Part shown: positions 1 through 12,189 of the stretch, in pieces
How the letters are laid out: each line of letters starts with the position of its first letter
How positions within the stretch are numbered: position 1 is the stretch's first letter
NCBI GenBank assembly: GCA_020975725.1
Contig: QXJR01000005.1
Coordinates: 124,001 to 188,000 of the forward strand
Length of the DNA: 64,000 nucleotides
Reading direction: 5' to 3'
Source of the DNA: Picocystis sp. L7
Taxonomy: Eukaryota; Chlorophyta; Picocystophyceae; Picocystales; Picocystaceae
Position numbers and translations under genes: made by a program
Notes under the pieces: generated by a model
Told to the model about the DNA's origin: nothing
What the model saw: only the letters and a program-made list of their open reading frames with translations
Databases searched by the model: none

Positions 1-2
1 CT

Positions 3-1139
3 CTTTTGCAGCAGCTGCGCTTAACGTGCGATGACCGTTTAAACTGGGATGACTATTTACAGGCAGCTGCCCATGCTTATAATGACAGCGTACATGCTGT
101 TACAAAAGTTGCGCCGTTTGTCGCTTTGTTCGGATGCCCTTCAAGGTTGCCCTGGCACTTGCAGTTCCTAACCTTACAGGACAATACAGAGAGTCTCACA
201 GATATGATATCCACAGTAGACCAACGGGTTACTGTCCTACTAGACAAACAGCGACAATTGTACAGAACCATGCTAGAGCATTTGCATAAACAAGCTGAGA
301 AATTCCAGGCTCTGCGTTCACAATTACCGACTCGCTCTTTCAAGGTTGGTGATCAAGTGAAAGTCCAGTATGGCCTCAAGGGGCCAACTGATAAACACAA
401 ACTGGACCCATACTACGTCGGTCCATTCACCGTTACTGAAGACTTGGGAAAAGGGGCTTACAGGCTACAACTGCCCCCTGATTCGCCCTATTCTGACCGC
501 TTCAATGCTGACCGTTTGGCACCGTGGTTTGATTCAGATTTAACGCTCTTCCCTTCACAAGAACCTACTGGTGCATCCACCTCCCTTCCCGTGGATGCCA
601 ACGTGGAACCCGCCGCAATCATACAGCGCTATCTATTGAGAGACTATCAACTCTTCCCCCAACAGCCTGTTCGTTATTGGGTCAAGACAACTTCAACTAC
701 AGAACCCTACATGTGGGTCAATGAAACTAGTGAACTACTAGATGAGTTTTTGGTGCTGGAGGAAAACAATGGTTGCATTCCCGAACAGGGCATTACTGCC
801 TCTAACCTTGAGAAAGTGGAACAGCATAAACACCAAGTATATTTACAGTATCCAGCACCTATATTACTGAACACCTGGACTTCTTCAAAGCTACCATTCC
901 AGACCCGACGAAGACCGACTTACAAGTCACCCCATAACCTGCAACAGGCAGTGGTGCAACAGTTGTTTCATGCCTCCGATGGCACACAAGCATACTTTCA
1001 AGGCATGGTGATTGGCACATCGGGTGAAAACTATTGCGTGCGCTGGACTGATGGGATCGAGCAAAGTTATACAGCTGCTGAGATACGTGCGATGCTATAT
1101 GACCCCATCAGTTATGTGTATGACTTTCTTCACGTCTGA
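3..1139 (+). CDS. gypsy pol, integrase C-terminal part
   Basis: This frame enters from the left edge and stops before the LTR. It starts just after the integrase catalytic glutamate region, seen complete in the right-hand copy, and continues through the integrase C-terminal DNA-binding region. Around 345-530 is the usual gypsy block with VGDQVKV and YYVGPFTV. A long acidic and proline-containing linker follows. The last 50 residues (about 990-1101) contain YFQGMVIGTSGENYCVRW, a small beta-rich module like a chromo or tudor fold. Such C-terminal modules steer integration in chromoviruses; that role is inferred here. Confidence 0.88.
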   Translation, partial: LLQQLRLTCDDRLNWDDYLQAAAHAYNDSVHAVTKVAPFVALFGCPSRLPWHLQFLTLQDNTESLTDMISTVDQRVTVLLDKQRQLYRTMLEHLHKQAEKFQALRSQLPTRSFKVGDQVKVQYGLKGPTDKHKLDPYYVGPFTVTEDLGKGAYRLQLPPDSPYSDRFNADRLAPWFDSDLTLFPSQEPTGASTSLPVDANVEPAAIIQRYLLRDYQLFPQQPVRYWVKTTSTTEPYMWVNETSELLDEFLVLEENNGCIPEQGITASNLEKVEQHKHQVYLQYPAPILLNTWTSSKLPFQTRRRPTYKSPHNLQQAVVQQLFHASDGTQAYFQGMVIGTSGENYCVRWTDGIEQSYTAAEIRAMLYDPISYVYDFLHV

Positions 1140-1170
1140 TGTGTCAGTGACCTGACAGGAGCCAGGAGAA

Positions 1171-1752
1171 TGTAGCCTAGCAGGGACCCTACGAGACCCT
1201 GCGTGAAGACCCCGAGACTTTGGGGAGTAAAAGGGCAGTCATTGCCTTACTGCTCCCTACTACCGTTATACCATAGATCCGGGTCTGGATTGAATGTGGG
1301 TCAACAGAGCCCGGGAATAGATGCAGAACGCCCCGGGTCAATGGACATGTTTCAGTAAGGGATGAAGGGAACCCTTGACCGGTAGAGTTGAGTCGAAAGG
1401 ATTCCCTTTCCCCGTGTACTTCTAGAAGGTAGGGCTGGGGAGGCTGGACGGTGTCGATGACTCGGACAGCTGGCGGACGCCCCACGGCTGGCTGCACGGA
1501 CGGTCAGATTTGACCGTCAGCAGCACGTGGACCCTCCTTGTGCCCCACTTGCCCTCATCTCAACCGCCACTGAGTGGTTTTGAGAGACGGACCTCCAGTC
1601 CCTCTCTTTGCCTTGCAATTCACTTTTCTACTTGTCCTCCGAGACGACCTCCTCGCCTCATCAGCCTCTTCCAGGACCTCAACGACTGCTGAGAGCCGCA
1701 ACTCGCTCGTTGCACAAGTGTCCCCTGTCTGCGACCCTACTTGGACGCTACA
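1171..1752 (+). repeat. LTR of gypsy family A (left copy)
   Basis: The 582-bp LTR begins TGTAGCC just after the purine-rich tract AGGAGCCAGGAGAA and ends CTACA, giving the usual TG...CA ends. The same 582-bp sequence occurs at 51509-52090 and 58415-58996. On reading, the three copies look identical. Confidence 0.93.
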
Positions 1753-1928
1753 GATGTTTCGCCGACGAGGGACCAGGAGTCCACCGAAACCCGTCGAACG
1801 GACGAGGCTGGAGCGAATTTCGTTTCGAAACACGCTCTTGTATTACAAAGGAGAGATTCCGACGTTCGAAGCCCGAAAAACGATCGCCCTTATGTCCCTT
1901 CGATCGCGTCGGTCGCGGTCGGGCCGAC
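1753..1928. other. unassigned flank between LTR and GC-rich repeat
   Basis: This short stretch follows the LTR and contains many CG and TCG steps. I see no gene and no clear similarity to other parts of the window. Confidence 0.5.
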
Positions 1929-2725
1929 CTCCATGGCGTCGGCCGTCCGTGGCCCTGCGTCGCACGGGTCGTACGCGGAGCCACGGGCGCGCGAAACGCT
2001 CCGCACGCACGCGTCGACCCCCCACGGAGGAGGATCGACGGCGCGTGCGCGTCGCGCGCGTCCGTGGGACCGCGTCTGTCGGTGTCGCGTTTGCGCGCTG
2101 GTTCGGTCGCGCTTCGATTACCGCCTCTCCCCTCTCCCTGTCCCTCTCGCGCTCGCGAATGCCCCCCTTGGCCCTCTCAAACCCCCCACCCCGACCCCCG
2201 ACCCACTGTACCCCCCTTTCCCCCCCCCCACCCCCATGCGCGCCCGACGGGGTGGGATGCGCCCCACGCGCGATGGCGATGGAGAGGCCCCGCCGACGCC
2301 CCCACCCCGCTCCCCGACCGAAAGGACGCCCACGAACGAGGTCCCGGGGCGATGGCGGGTTCCCCGCCCCCCAACCCGAATCCCCCACGCCCGAAAAAAA
2401 AAAAAGGAACGAACGAAGGACGGGGGATCTGGCCCACGAGAAGCGGAAGAAAAAAAGGGGGGCACGGACGATTTCAAAAAGGGGGGCAAGCATCTATTTT
2501 GCGCAACTCAGCTTAGCTCGAGCATATTTGCAACCCTACTTGGCAACACCTAATACCTAATGCCCCCAATCGCAATCGCAAAAAGGTTCTTCCCTTTCAA
2601 AAAGGGGGGCAAGCATCTACTTTGCGCAACTCAGCTTAGCTCGAGCAAATTTGCAACCCTACTTGGCAACACCTAATACCTAATGCCCCCAATCGCAATC
2701 GCAAAAAGGTTCTTCCTAAAACCCC
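1929..2725 (+). repeat. GC-rich direct repeat, left copy
   Basis: This segment recurs at 39879-40575 in the same orientation. Shared anchors include GGCGTCGGCCGTCCGTGGCC, a C-rich tract (2180-2250 here), an A-run followed by GGAACGAACGAAGGACGG, and TTTGCGCAACTCAGCTTAGC. Similarity is high up to about 2521 and looser from there to about 2725. The overlapping open frames in several phases on both strands result from the GC-rich, stop-poor composition and show no recognisable domain. The two copies bracket the whole satellite block. Confidence 0.85.
2472..2717 (+). repeat. 123-bp tandem dimer
   Basis: Two head-to-tail copies lie at 2472-2594 and 2595-2717. Each begins TTTCAAAAAGGGGGGCAAGC and ends AAAAAGGTTCTTCC. 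They are nearly identical. The right-hand GC-rich repeat has a single, more diverged version of this unit, so the duplication is specific to the left copy. Confidence 0.88.
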
Positions 2726-2937
2726 AACCACACGTTCCTCGAAACCCTACCAAAGGGTAGAAACCCTAGATGCCCCCAAATGTAAAAGTGATCACTAATC
2801 TAGAAAAACCAGCCCCCGAGTTCTAATCAATACTCCCCTTGCCTACTAACACCCCGGAAGCCAAGGTTCACATAAAAACGAAAAAAAGCACCAACTTAGA
2901 AGCACCAGCTCTTTTAAAAGTGAGAATATCCCTCTAT
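2726..2937. other. AT-richer junction before the minisatellite
   Basis: No gene is visible. Scattered AAACCCTA motifs occur around 2740-2770 but do not form a tandem array. The minisatellite begins at the right end. Confidence 0.5.
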
Positions 2938-5459
2938 GAGACGTTGATTGTCCTCTGGGGGACGTCGCGTGTCCTCTGAGGGACATGGTGTCCTCTGGGG
3001 GACGTTGACTGTCCTCTGGGGGACGTCGAGTGTCCTCTGGGGGACGTCGAGTGTCCTCTGGGGGACGTCGAGTGTCCTCTGGGGGACGTCGAGTGTCCTC
3101 TGGGGGACATTGGGTGTCCTCTGGGGGACGTTGACTGTCCTCTGGGGGAAGTCGAGTGTCCTCTGGGGGACGTCGAGTGTCCTCTGGGGGACATTGGGTG
3201 TCCTCTGAGGGACGTTGACTGTCCTCTGGGGGACGTCGAGTGTCCTCTGGGGGACGTCGAGTGTCCTCTGGGGGATGTCGAGTGTCCTCTGGGGGACATG
3301 TCCTCTGGGGGACGTCGAGTGTCCTCTGGGGGACATTGAGTGTCCTCTGGGGGACATTGGGTGTCCTCAGGGGGACGTTGACTGTCCTCTGGGGGACGTT
3401 GAGTGTCCTCTGGGGGACGTCGAGTGTCCTCTGGGGGACGTTGACTGTCCTCTAGGGGGCGTCGCGTGTCCTTTGAGGGACAAGGTGTCCTCTGGGGGAC
3501 GTTGACTGTCCTCTGGGGGACGTTGAGTGTCCTCTGGGGGACATGTCCTCTGGGGGACATTGGGTGTCCTCTGGGGGACGTTGACTGTCCTCTGGGGGAC
3601 GTTGACTGTCCTCTGGGGGACGTTGAGTGTCCTCTGGGGGACATTGAGTGTCCTCTCGGGGACATGTCCTCTGGGGGACATTGAGTGTCCTCTGGGGGAC
3701 ATTGAGTGTCCTCTGGGGGACGTCGAGTGTCCTCTGGGGGACATGTCCTCTGGGGGACGTCGAGTGTCCTCTGGGGGACATGGTGTCCTCTGGGGGACGT
3801 TGACTGTCCTCTGGGGGACGTTGAGTGTCCTCTGGGGGACATTGGGTGTCCTCTGGGGGACGTTGACTGTCCTCTGGGGGACATTGAGTGTCCTCTGGGG
3901 GACATTGAGTGTCCTCTGGGGGACATGTCCTCTGGGGGACATTGGGTGTCCTCTGGGGGACGTCGAGTGTCCTCTGGGGGACGTCGAGTGTCCTCTGGGG
4001 GACGTTGACTGTCCTCTGGGGGACGTCGAGTGTCCTCTGGGGGACGTTGACTATCCTCTGGGGGACGTTGATTGTCCTCTGGGGGACGTCGCGTGTCCTC
4101 TGAGGGACGTCGAGTGTCCTCTGGGGGACGTTGACTGTCCTCTGGGGGACGTGGACTGTCCTCTGGGGGACGTCGAGTGTCCTCTGGGGGACATTGAGTG
4201 TCCTCTGGGGGACATGTCCTCTGGGGGACATTGGGTGTCCTCAAGGGGACGTTGACTGTCCTCTGGGGGACGTCGAGTGTCCTCTGGGGGACGTCGAGTG
4301 TCCTCTGGGGGACATTAAGTGTCCTCTGGGGGACGTCGAGTGTCCTCTGGGGGACATGTCCTCTGGGGGACGTTGAGTGTCCTCTGGGGGACATTAAGTG
4401 TCCTCTGGGGGACATGTCCTCTAGGGGACATTGGGTGTCCTCTGGGGGACGTTGACTGTCCTCTAGGGGGCGTCGCGTGTCCTTTGAGGGACAAGGTGTC
4501 CTCTGGGGGACGTTGACTGTCCTCTGGGGGACGTTGAGTGTCCTCTGGGGGACATGTCCTCTGGGGGACATTGAATGTCCTCTGGGGGACGTTGACTGTC
4601 CTCTGGGGGACGTCGAGTGTCCTCTGGGGGACGTCGAGTGTCCTCTGGGGGACATTGAGTGTCCTCTGGGGGACATGTCCTCTGGGGGACATTGGGTGTC
4701 CTCTGGGGGACGTTGAGTGTCCTCTGGGGGACATTGAGTGTACTCTCGGGGACATGTCCTCTGGGGACATTGAGTGTCCTCTGGGGGACATTGAGTGTCC
4801 TCTGGGGGACGTCGAGTGTCCTCTGGGGGACATGTCCTCTGGGGGACGTCGAGTGTCCTCTGGGGGACATGGTGTCCTCTGGGGGACGTTGACTGTCCTC
4901 TGGGGGACGTTGAGTGTCCTCTGGGGGACGTCGAGTGTCCTCTGGGGGACATTGAGTGTCCTCTGGGGGACATGTCCTCTGGGGGACGTTGGGTGTCCTC
5001 TGGGGGACGTTGACTGTCCTCTGGGGGACGTCGAGTGTCCTCTGGGGGACGTCGAGTGTCCTCTGGGGGACATTGAGTGTCCTCTGGGGGACATGTCCTC
5101 TGGGGGACGTTGAGTGTCCTCTGGGGGACATTGGGTGTCCTCTGGGGGACGTTGACTGTCCTCTGGGGGACGTCGAGTGTCCTCTGGGGGACGTCGAGTG
5201 TCCTCTGGGGGACATTGAGTGTCCTCTGGGGGACATGTCCTCTGGGGGACATTGGGTGTCCTCTGGGGGACGTTGACTGTCCTCTGGGGGACGTCGAGTG
5301 TCCTCTGGGGGACGTCGAGTGTCCTCTGGGGGACGTTGACTGTCCTCTGGGGGACGTCGAGTGTCCTCTGGGGGACGTTGACTATCCTCTGGGGGACGTT
5401 GATTGTCCTCTGGGGGACGTCGCGTGTCCTCTGAGGGACGTCGAGTGTCCTCTGGGGGA

Positions 5460-8400
5460 CGTTGACTGTCCTCTGGGGGACGTTGACTGTCCTCTGGGGG
5501 ACGTCGAGTGTCCTCTGGGGGACATTGAGTGTCCTCTGGGGGACATGTCCTCTGGGGGACATTGGGTGTCCTCTGGGGGACGTTGACTGTCCTCTGGGGG
5601 ACGTCGAGTGTCCTCTGGGGGACGTCGAGTGTCCTCTGGGGGACATTAAGTGTCCTCTGGGGGACATTGGGTGTCCTCTGGGGGACGTTGACTGTCCTCT
5701 GGGGGACGTTGAGTGTCCTCTGGGGGACAATGGGTGTCCTCTGGGGGACAATGGGTGTCCTCTGGGGGACGTTGACTGTCCTCTGGGGGACGTCGAGTGT
5801 CCTCTTGGGGACATTGAGTGTCCTCTGGGGGAAATGTCCTCTGGGGGACGTTGAGTGTCCTCTGGGGGACATTGAGTGTCCTCTGGGGGACATGTCCTCT
5901 GGGGGACATTGGGTGTCCTCTGGGGGACGTTGACTGTCCTCTGGGGGACGTTGAGTGTCCTCTGGGGGACATGTCCTCTGGGGGACGTTGAGTGTCCTCT
6001 GGGGGACAATGGGTGTCCTCTGGGGGACAATGGGTGTCCTCTGGGGGACATTGAGTGTCCTCTGGGGGACATGTCCTCTGGGGGACATTGGGTGTCCTCT
6101 GGGGGACGTTGACTGTCCTCTGGGGGACGTTGAGTGTCCTCTGGGGGACATGTCCTCTGGGGGACGTTGAGTGTCCTCTGGGGGACAATGGGTGTCCTCT
6201 GGGGGACAATGGGTGTCCTCTGGGGGACATTGAGTGTCCTCTGGGGGACATGTCCTCTGGGGGACATTGGGTGTCCTCTGGGGGACGTTGACTGTCCTCT
6301 GGGGGACGTCGAGTGTCCTCTTGGGGACATTGAGTGTCCTCTGGGGGACATGTCCTCTGGGGGACGTTGAGTGTCCTCTGGGGGACATGTCCTCTGGGGG
6401 ACGTTGAGTGTCCTCTGAGGGACGTCGAGTGTCCTCTGGGGGACGTTGACTGTCCTCTGGGGGACGTTGACTGTCCTCTGGGGGACGTCGAGTGTCCTCT
6501 GGGGGACATTGAGTGTCCTCTGGGGGACATGTCCTCTGGGGGACATTGGGTGTCCTCTGGGGGACGTTGACTGTCCTCTGGGGGACGTCGAGTGTCCTCT
6601 GGGGGACGTCGAGTGTCCTCTGGGGGACATTAAGTGTCCTCTGGGGGACGTCGAGTGTCCTCTGGGGGACATGTCCTCTGGGGGACGTTGAGTGTCCTCT
6701 GGGGGACAATGGGTGTCCTCTGGGGGACGTTGACTGTCCTCTGGGGGACGTCGAGTGTCCTCTTGGGGACATTGAGTGTCCTCTGGGGGACATGTCCTCT
6801 GGGGGACGTTGAGTGTCCTCTGGGGGACATTGAGTGTCCTCTGGGGGACATGTCCTCTGGGGGACATTGGGTGTCCTCTGGGGGACGTTGACTGTCCTCT
6901 GGGGGACGTTGAGTGTCCTCTGGGGGACAATGGGTGTCCTCTGGGGGACATTGAGTGTCCTCTGGGGGACATGTCCTCTGGGGGACATTGGGTGTCCTCT
7001 GGGGGACGTTGACTGTCCTCTGGGGGACGTTGAGTGTCCTCTGGGGGACATGTCCTCTGGGGGACGTTGAGTGTCCTCTGGGGGACAATGGGTGTCCTCT
7101 GGGGGACAATGGGTGTCCTCTGGGGGACATTGAGTGTCCTCTGGGGGACATGTCCTCTGGGGGACATTGGGTGTCCTCTGGGGGACGTTGACTGTCCTCT
7201 GGGGGACGTCGAGTGTCCTCTTGGGGACATTGAGTGTCCTCTGGGGGACATGTCCTCTGGGGGACATTGGGTGTCCTCTGGGGGACGTTGACTGTCCTCT
7301 GGGGGACGTCGAGTGTCCTCTTGGGGACGTTGAGTGTCCTCTGGGGGACAATGGGTGTCCTCTGGGGGACAATGGGTGTCCTCTGGGGGACGTTGACTGT
7401 CCTCTGGGGGACGTCGAGTGTCCTCTTGGGGACATTGAGTGTCCTCTGGGGGACATGTCCTCTGGGGGACGTTGAGTGTCCTCTGGGGGACATTGAGTGT
7501 CCTCTGGGGGACATGTCCTCTGGGGGACATTGGGTGTCCTCTGGGGGACGTTGACTGTCCTCTGGGGGACGTTGAGTGTCCTCTGGGGGACATGTCCTCT
7601 GGGGGACGTTGAGTGTCCTCTGGGGGACAATGGGTGTCCTCTGGGGGACAATGGGTGTCCTCTGGGGGACATTGAGTGTCCTCTGGGGGACATGTCCTCT
7701 GGGGGACATTGGGTGTCCTCTGGGGGACGTTGACTGTCCTCTGGGGGACGTTGAGTGTCCTCTGGGGGACATGTCCTCTGGGGGACGTTGAGTGTCCTCT
7801 GGGGGACAATGGGTGTCCTCTGGGGGACAATGGGTGTCCTCTGGGGGACATTGAGTGTCCTCTGGGGGACATGTCCTCTGGGGGACATTGGGTGTCCTCT
7901 GGGGGACGTTGACTGTCCTCTGGGGGACGTCGAGTGTCCTCTTGGGGACATTGAGTGTCCTCTGGGGGACATGTCCTCTGGGGGACATTGGGTGTCCTCT
8001 GGGGGACGTTGACTGTCCTCTGGGGGACGTCGAGTGTCCTCTTGGGGACGTTGAGTGTCCTCTGGGGGACAATGGGTGTCCTCTGGGGGACAATGGGTGT
8101 CCTCTGGGGGACGTTGACTGTCCTCTGGGGGACGTCGAGTGTCCTCTTGGGGACATTGAGTGTCCTCTGGGGGACATGTCCTCTGGGGGACGTTGACTGT
8201 CCTCTGGGGGACGTTGAGTGTCCTCTGGGGGACATGTCCTCTGGGGGACGTTGAGTGTCCTCTGGGGGACATGTCCTCTGGGGGACGTTGAGTGTCCTCT
8301 GGGGGACAATGGGTGTCCTCTGGGGGACAATGGGTGTCCTCTGGGGGACATTGAGTGTCCTCTGGGGGACATGTCCTCTGGGGGACATTGGGTGTCCTCT

Positions 8401-11330
8401 GGGGGACGTTGACTGTCCTCTGGGGGACGTTGAGTGTCCTCTGGGGGACATGTCCTCTGGGGGACGTTGAGTGTCCTCTGGGGGACAATGGGTGTCCTCT
8501 GGGGGACAATGGGTGTCCTCTGGGGGACATTGAGTGTCCTCTGGGGGACATGTCCTCTGGGGGACATTGGGTGTCCTCTGGGGGACGTTGACTGTCCTCT
8601 GGGGGACGTCGAGTGTCCTCTTGGGGACGTTGAGTGTCCTCTGGGGGACAATGGGTGTCCTCTGGGGGACAATGGGTGTCCTCTGGGGGACGTTGACTGT
8701 CCTCTGGGGGACGTCGAGTGTCCTCTTGGGGACATTGAGTGTCCTCTGGGGGACATGTCCTCTGGGGGACGTTGAGTGTCCTCTGGGGGACATTGAGTGT
8801 CCTCTGGGGGACATGTCCTCTGGGGGACATGTCCTCTGGGGGACATTGGGTGTCCTCTGGGGGACGTTGACTGTCCTCTGGGGGACGTTGAGTGTCCTCT
8901 GGGGGACATGTCCTCTGGGGGACGTTGAGTGTCCTCTGGGGGACAATGGGTGTCCTCTGGGGGACAATGGGTGTCCTCTGGGGGACATTGAGTGTCCTCT
9001 AGGGGACATGTCCTCTGGGGGACATTGGGTGTCCTCTGGGGGACGTTGACTGTCCTCTGGGGGACGTTGAGTGTCCTCTGGGGGACATGTCCTCTGGGGG
9101 ACGTTGAGTGTCCTCTGGGGGACAATGGGTGTCCTCTGGGGGACAATGGGTGTCCTCTGGGGGACATTGAGTGTCCTCTGGGGGACATGTCCTCTGGGGG
9201 ACATTGGGTGTCCTCTGGGGGACGTTGACTGTCCTCTGGGGGACGTCGAGTGTCCTCTTGGGGACATTGAGTGTCCTCTGGGGGACATGTCCTCTGGGGG
9301 ACATTGGGTGTCCTCTGGGGGACGTTGACTGTCCTCTGGGGGACGTCGAGTGTCCTCTTGGGGACGTTGAGTGTCCTCTGGGGGACAATGGGTGTCCTCT
9401 GGGGGACAATGGGTGTCCTCTGGGGGACGTTGACTGTCCTCTGGGGGACGTCGAGTGTCCTCTTGGGGACATTGAGTGTCCTCTGGGGGACATGTCCTCT
9501 GGGGGACGTTGAGTGTCCTCTGGGGGACATTGAGTGTCCTCTGGGGGACATGTCCTCTGGGGGACATTGGGTGTCCTCTGGGGGACGTTGACTGTCCTCT
9601 GGGGGACGTTGAGTGTCCTCTGGGGGACATGTCCTCTAGGGGACGTTGACTGTCCTCTGGGGGACGTTGACTTTCCTCTGGGGGACGTCGAGTGTCCTCT
9701 GGGGGACATTGAGTGTCCTCTGGGGGACGTCGAGTGTCCTCTGGGGGACATGTCCTCTGGGGGACGTTGAGTGTCCTCTGGGGGACAATGGGTGTCCTCT
9801 GGGGGACGTTGACTGTCCTCTGGGGGACGTCGAGTGTCCTCTTGGGGACATTGAGTGTCCTCTGGGGGACATGTCCTCCGGGGGACGTTGAGTGTCCTCT
9901 GGGGGACATTGAGTGTCCTCTGGGGGACATGTCCTCTGGGGGACATGTCCTCTGGGGGACATTGGGTGTCCTCTGGGGGACGTTGACTGTCCTCTGGGGG
10001 ACGTTGGGTGTCCTCTGGGGGACGTTGAGTGTCCTCTGGGGGACAATGGGTGTCCTCTGGGGGACAATGGGTGTCCTCTGGGGGACATTGAGTGTCCTCT
10101 GGGGGACATGTCCTCTGGGGGACATTGGGTGTCCTCTGGGGGACGTTGACTATCCTCTGGGGGACGTTGATTGTCCTCTGGGGGACGTCGCGTGTCCTCT
10201 GAGGGACGTCGAGTGTCCTCTGGGGGACGTTGACTGTCCTCTGGGGGACGTTGACTGTCCTCTGGGGGACGTCGAGTGTCCTCTGGGGGACATTGAGTGT
10301 CCTCTGGGGGACATGTCCTCTGGGGGACATTGGGTGTCCTCTGGGGGACGTTGACTGTCCTCTGGGGGACGTCGAGTGTCCTCTGGGGGACGTCGAGTGT
10401 CCTCTGGGGGACATTAAGTGTCCTCTGGGGGACGTCGAGTGTCCTCTGGGGGACATGTCCTCTGGGGGACGTTGAGTGTCCTCTGGGGGACAATGGGTGT
10501 CCTCTGGGGGACGTTGACTGTCCTCTGGGGGACGTCGAGTGTCCTCTTGGGGACATTGAGTGTCCTCTGGGGGACATGTCCTCTGGGGGACGTTGAGTGT
10601 CCTCTGGGGGACATTGAGTGTCCTCTGGGGGACATGTCCTCTGGGGGACATTGGGTGTCCTCTGGGGGACGTTGACTGTCCTCTGGGGGACGTTGAGTGT
10701 CCTCTGGGGGACATGTCCTCTGGGGGACGTTGAGTGTCCTCTGGGGGACAATGGGTGTCCTCTGGGGGACAATGGGTGTCCTCTGGGGGACATTGAGTGT
10801 CCTCTGGGGGACATGTCCTCTGGGGGACATTGGGTGTCCTCTGGGGGACGTTGACTGTCCTCTGGGGGACGTTGAGTGTCCTCTGGGGGACATGTCCTCT
10901 GGGGGACGTTGAGTGTCCTCTGGGGGACAATGGGTGTCCTCTGGGGGACAATGGGTGTCCTCTGGGGGACATTGAGTGTCCTCTGGGGGACATGTCCTCT
11001 GGGGGACATTGGGTGTCCTCTGGGGGACGTTGACTGTCCTCTGGGGGACGTCGAGTGTCCTCTTGGGGACATTGAGTGTCCTCTGGGGGACATGTCCTCT
11101 GGGGGACATTGGGTGTCCTCTGGGGGACGTTGACTGTCCTCTGGGGGACGTCGAGTGTCCTCTTGGGGACGTTGAGTGTCCTCTGGGGGACAATGGGTGT
11201 CCTCTGGGGGACAATGGGTGTCCTCTGGGGGACGTTGACTGTCCTCTGGGGGACGTCGAGTGTCCTCTTGGGGACATTGAGTGTCCTCTGGGGGACATGT
11301 CCTCTGGGGGACGTTGAGTGTCCTCTGGGG
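5460..11330 (+). repeat. internal segmental duplication, copy 1
   Basis: This part of the minisatellite matches about 12190-18070 unit for unit. The offset is 6,726 bp in the left part (up to about 6.9 kb) and 6,742 bp in the right part (from about 9 kb). The 16-bp difference equals one short unit. Private changes are shared, for example GACTTTCC near 9670 and 16412, and TCCTCCGGGGG near 9877 and 16619. Edges are approximate. Confidence 0.75.
7134..7854 (+). repeat. 721-bp higher-order unit (representative)
   Basis: The 721-bp unit is the sum 100 + 263 + 179 + 179. The 179-bp part has nine units with the spacer order AT, ATTGGGT, GTTGACT, GTTGAGT, AT, GTTGAGT, AATGGGT, AATGGGT, ATTGAGT. The 100-bp part has five units. 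The same 721-bp period recurs from about 18581, 22812, 24396, 26906 and 29962, with partial copies elsewhere. Confidence 0.8.
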
Positions 11331-12189
11331 GACATTGAGTGTCCTCTGGGGGACATGTCCTCTGGGGGACATGTCCTCTGGGGGACGTTGAGTGTCCTCT
11401 GGGGGACATTGAGTGTCCTCTGGGGGACATGTCCTCTGGGGGACATTGGGTGTCCTCTGGGGGACGTTGACTGTCCTCTGGGGGACGTTGAGTGTCCTCT
11501 GGGGGACATGTCCTCTGGGGGACGTTGAGTGTCCTCTGGGGGACAATGGGTGTCCTCTGGGGGACAATGGGTGTCCTCTGGGGGACATTGAGTGTCCTCT
11601 GGGGGACATGTCCTCTGGGGGACATTGGGTGTCCTCTGGGGGACGTTGACTGTCCTCTGGGGGACGTTGAGTGTCCTCTGGGGGACATGTCCTCTGGGGG
11701 ACGTTGAGTGTCCTCTGGGGGACAATGGGTGTCCTCTGGGGGACAATGGGTGTCCTCTGGGGGACATTGAGTGTCCTCTGGGGGACATGTCCTCTGGGGG
11801 ACATTGGGTGTCCTCTGGGGGACGTTGACTGTCCTCTGGGGGACGTTGAGTGTCCTCTGGGGGACATGTCCTCTGGGGGACGTTGAGTGTCCTCTGGGGG
11901 ACAATGGGTGTCCTCTGGGGGACAATGGGTGTCCTCTGGGGGACATTGAGTGTCCTCTGGGGGACATGTCCTCTGGGGGACATTGGGTGTCCTCTGGGGG
12001 ACGTTGACTGTCCTCTGGGGGACGTCGAGTGTCCTCTTGGGGACATTGAGTGTCCTCTGGGGGACATGTCCTCTGGGGGACATTGGGTGTCCTCTGGGGG
12101 ACGTTGACTGTCCTCTGGGGGACGTCGAGTGTCCTCTTGGGGACGTTGAGTGTCCTCTGGGGGACAATGGGTGTCCTCTGGGGGACAAT

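Larger units (their letters stand above)
1..1752 (+). mobile_element. Ty3/gypsy element, 3' part (left copy of family A)
   Basis: This is the 3' end of an LTR retrotransposon; the rest lies outside the window. It holds the integrase end of pol, a short purine-rich tract and a full 582-bp LTR. It matches the right-hand copy (57243-58996) almost base for base; I count about three differences in the 1.1 kb of coding sequence. The two are therefore separate recent insertions of one family. The part visible here looks unbroken. Confidence 0.93.

Noticed and set aside
1189-1497. 102-codon minus-strand frame, repeated at 51527-51835 and 58433-58741
   Set aside because: It lies inside the LTR and is the same three times only because the LTR copies are. 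It has no domain.
1574-2560. Overlapping plus- and minus-strand open frames in the GC-rich repeat (also 39358-40519)
   Set aside because: Several frames are open at once in a GC-rich, stop-poor sequence. The products are Arg/Pro-rich without any domain, and the repeat copies do not keep one frame in preference.
2726-2937. Interstitial telomere repeat (AAACCCTA motifs, also near 40519-40530)
   Set aside because: Only isolated motifs, with no tandem run.
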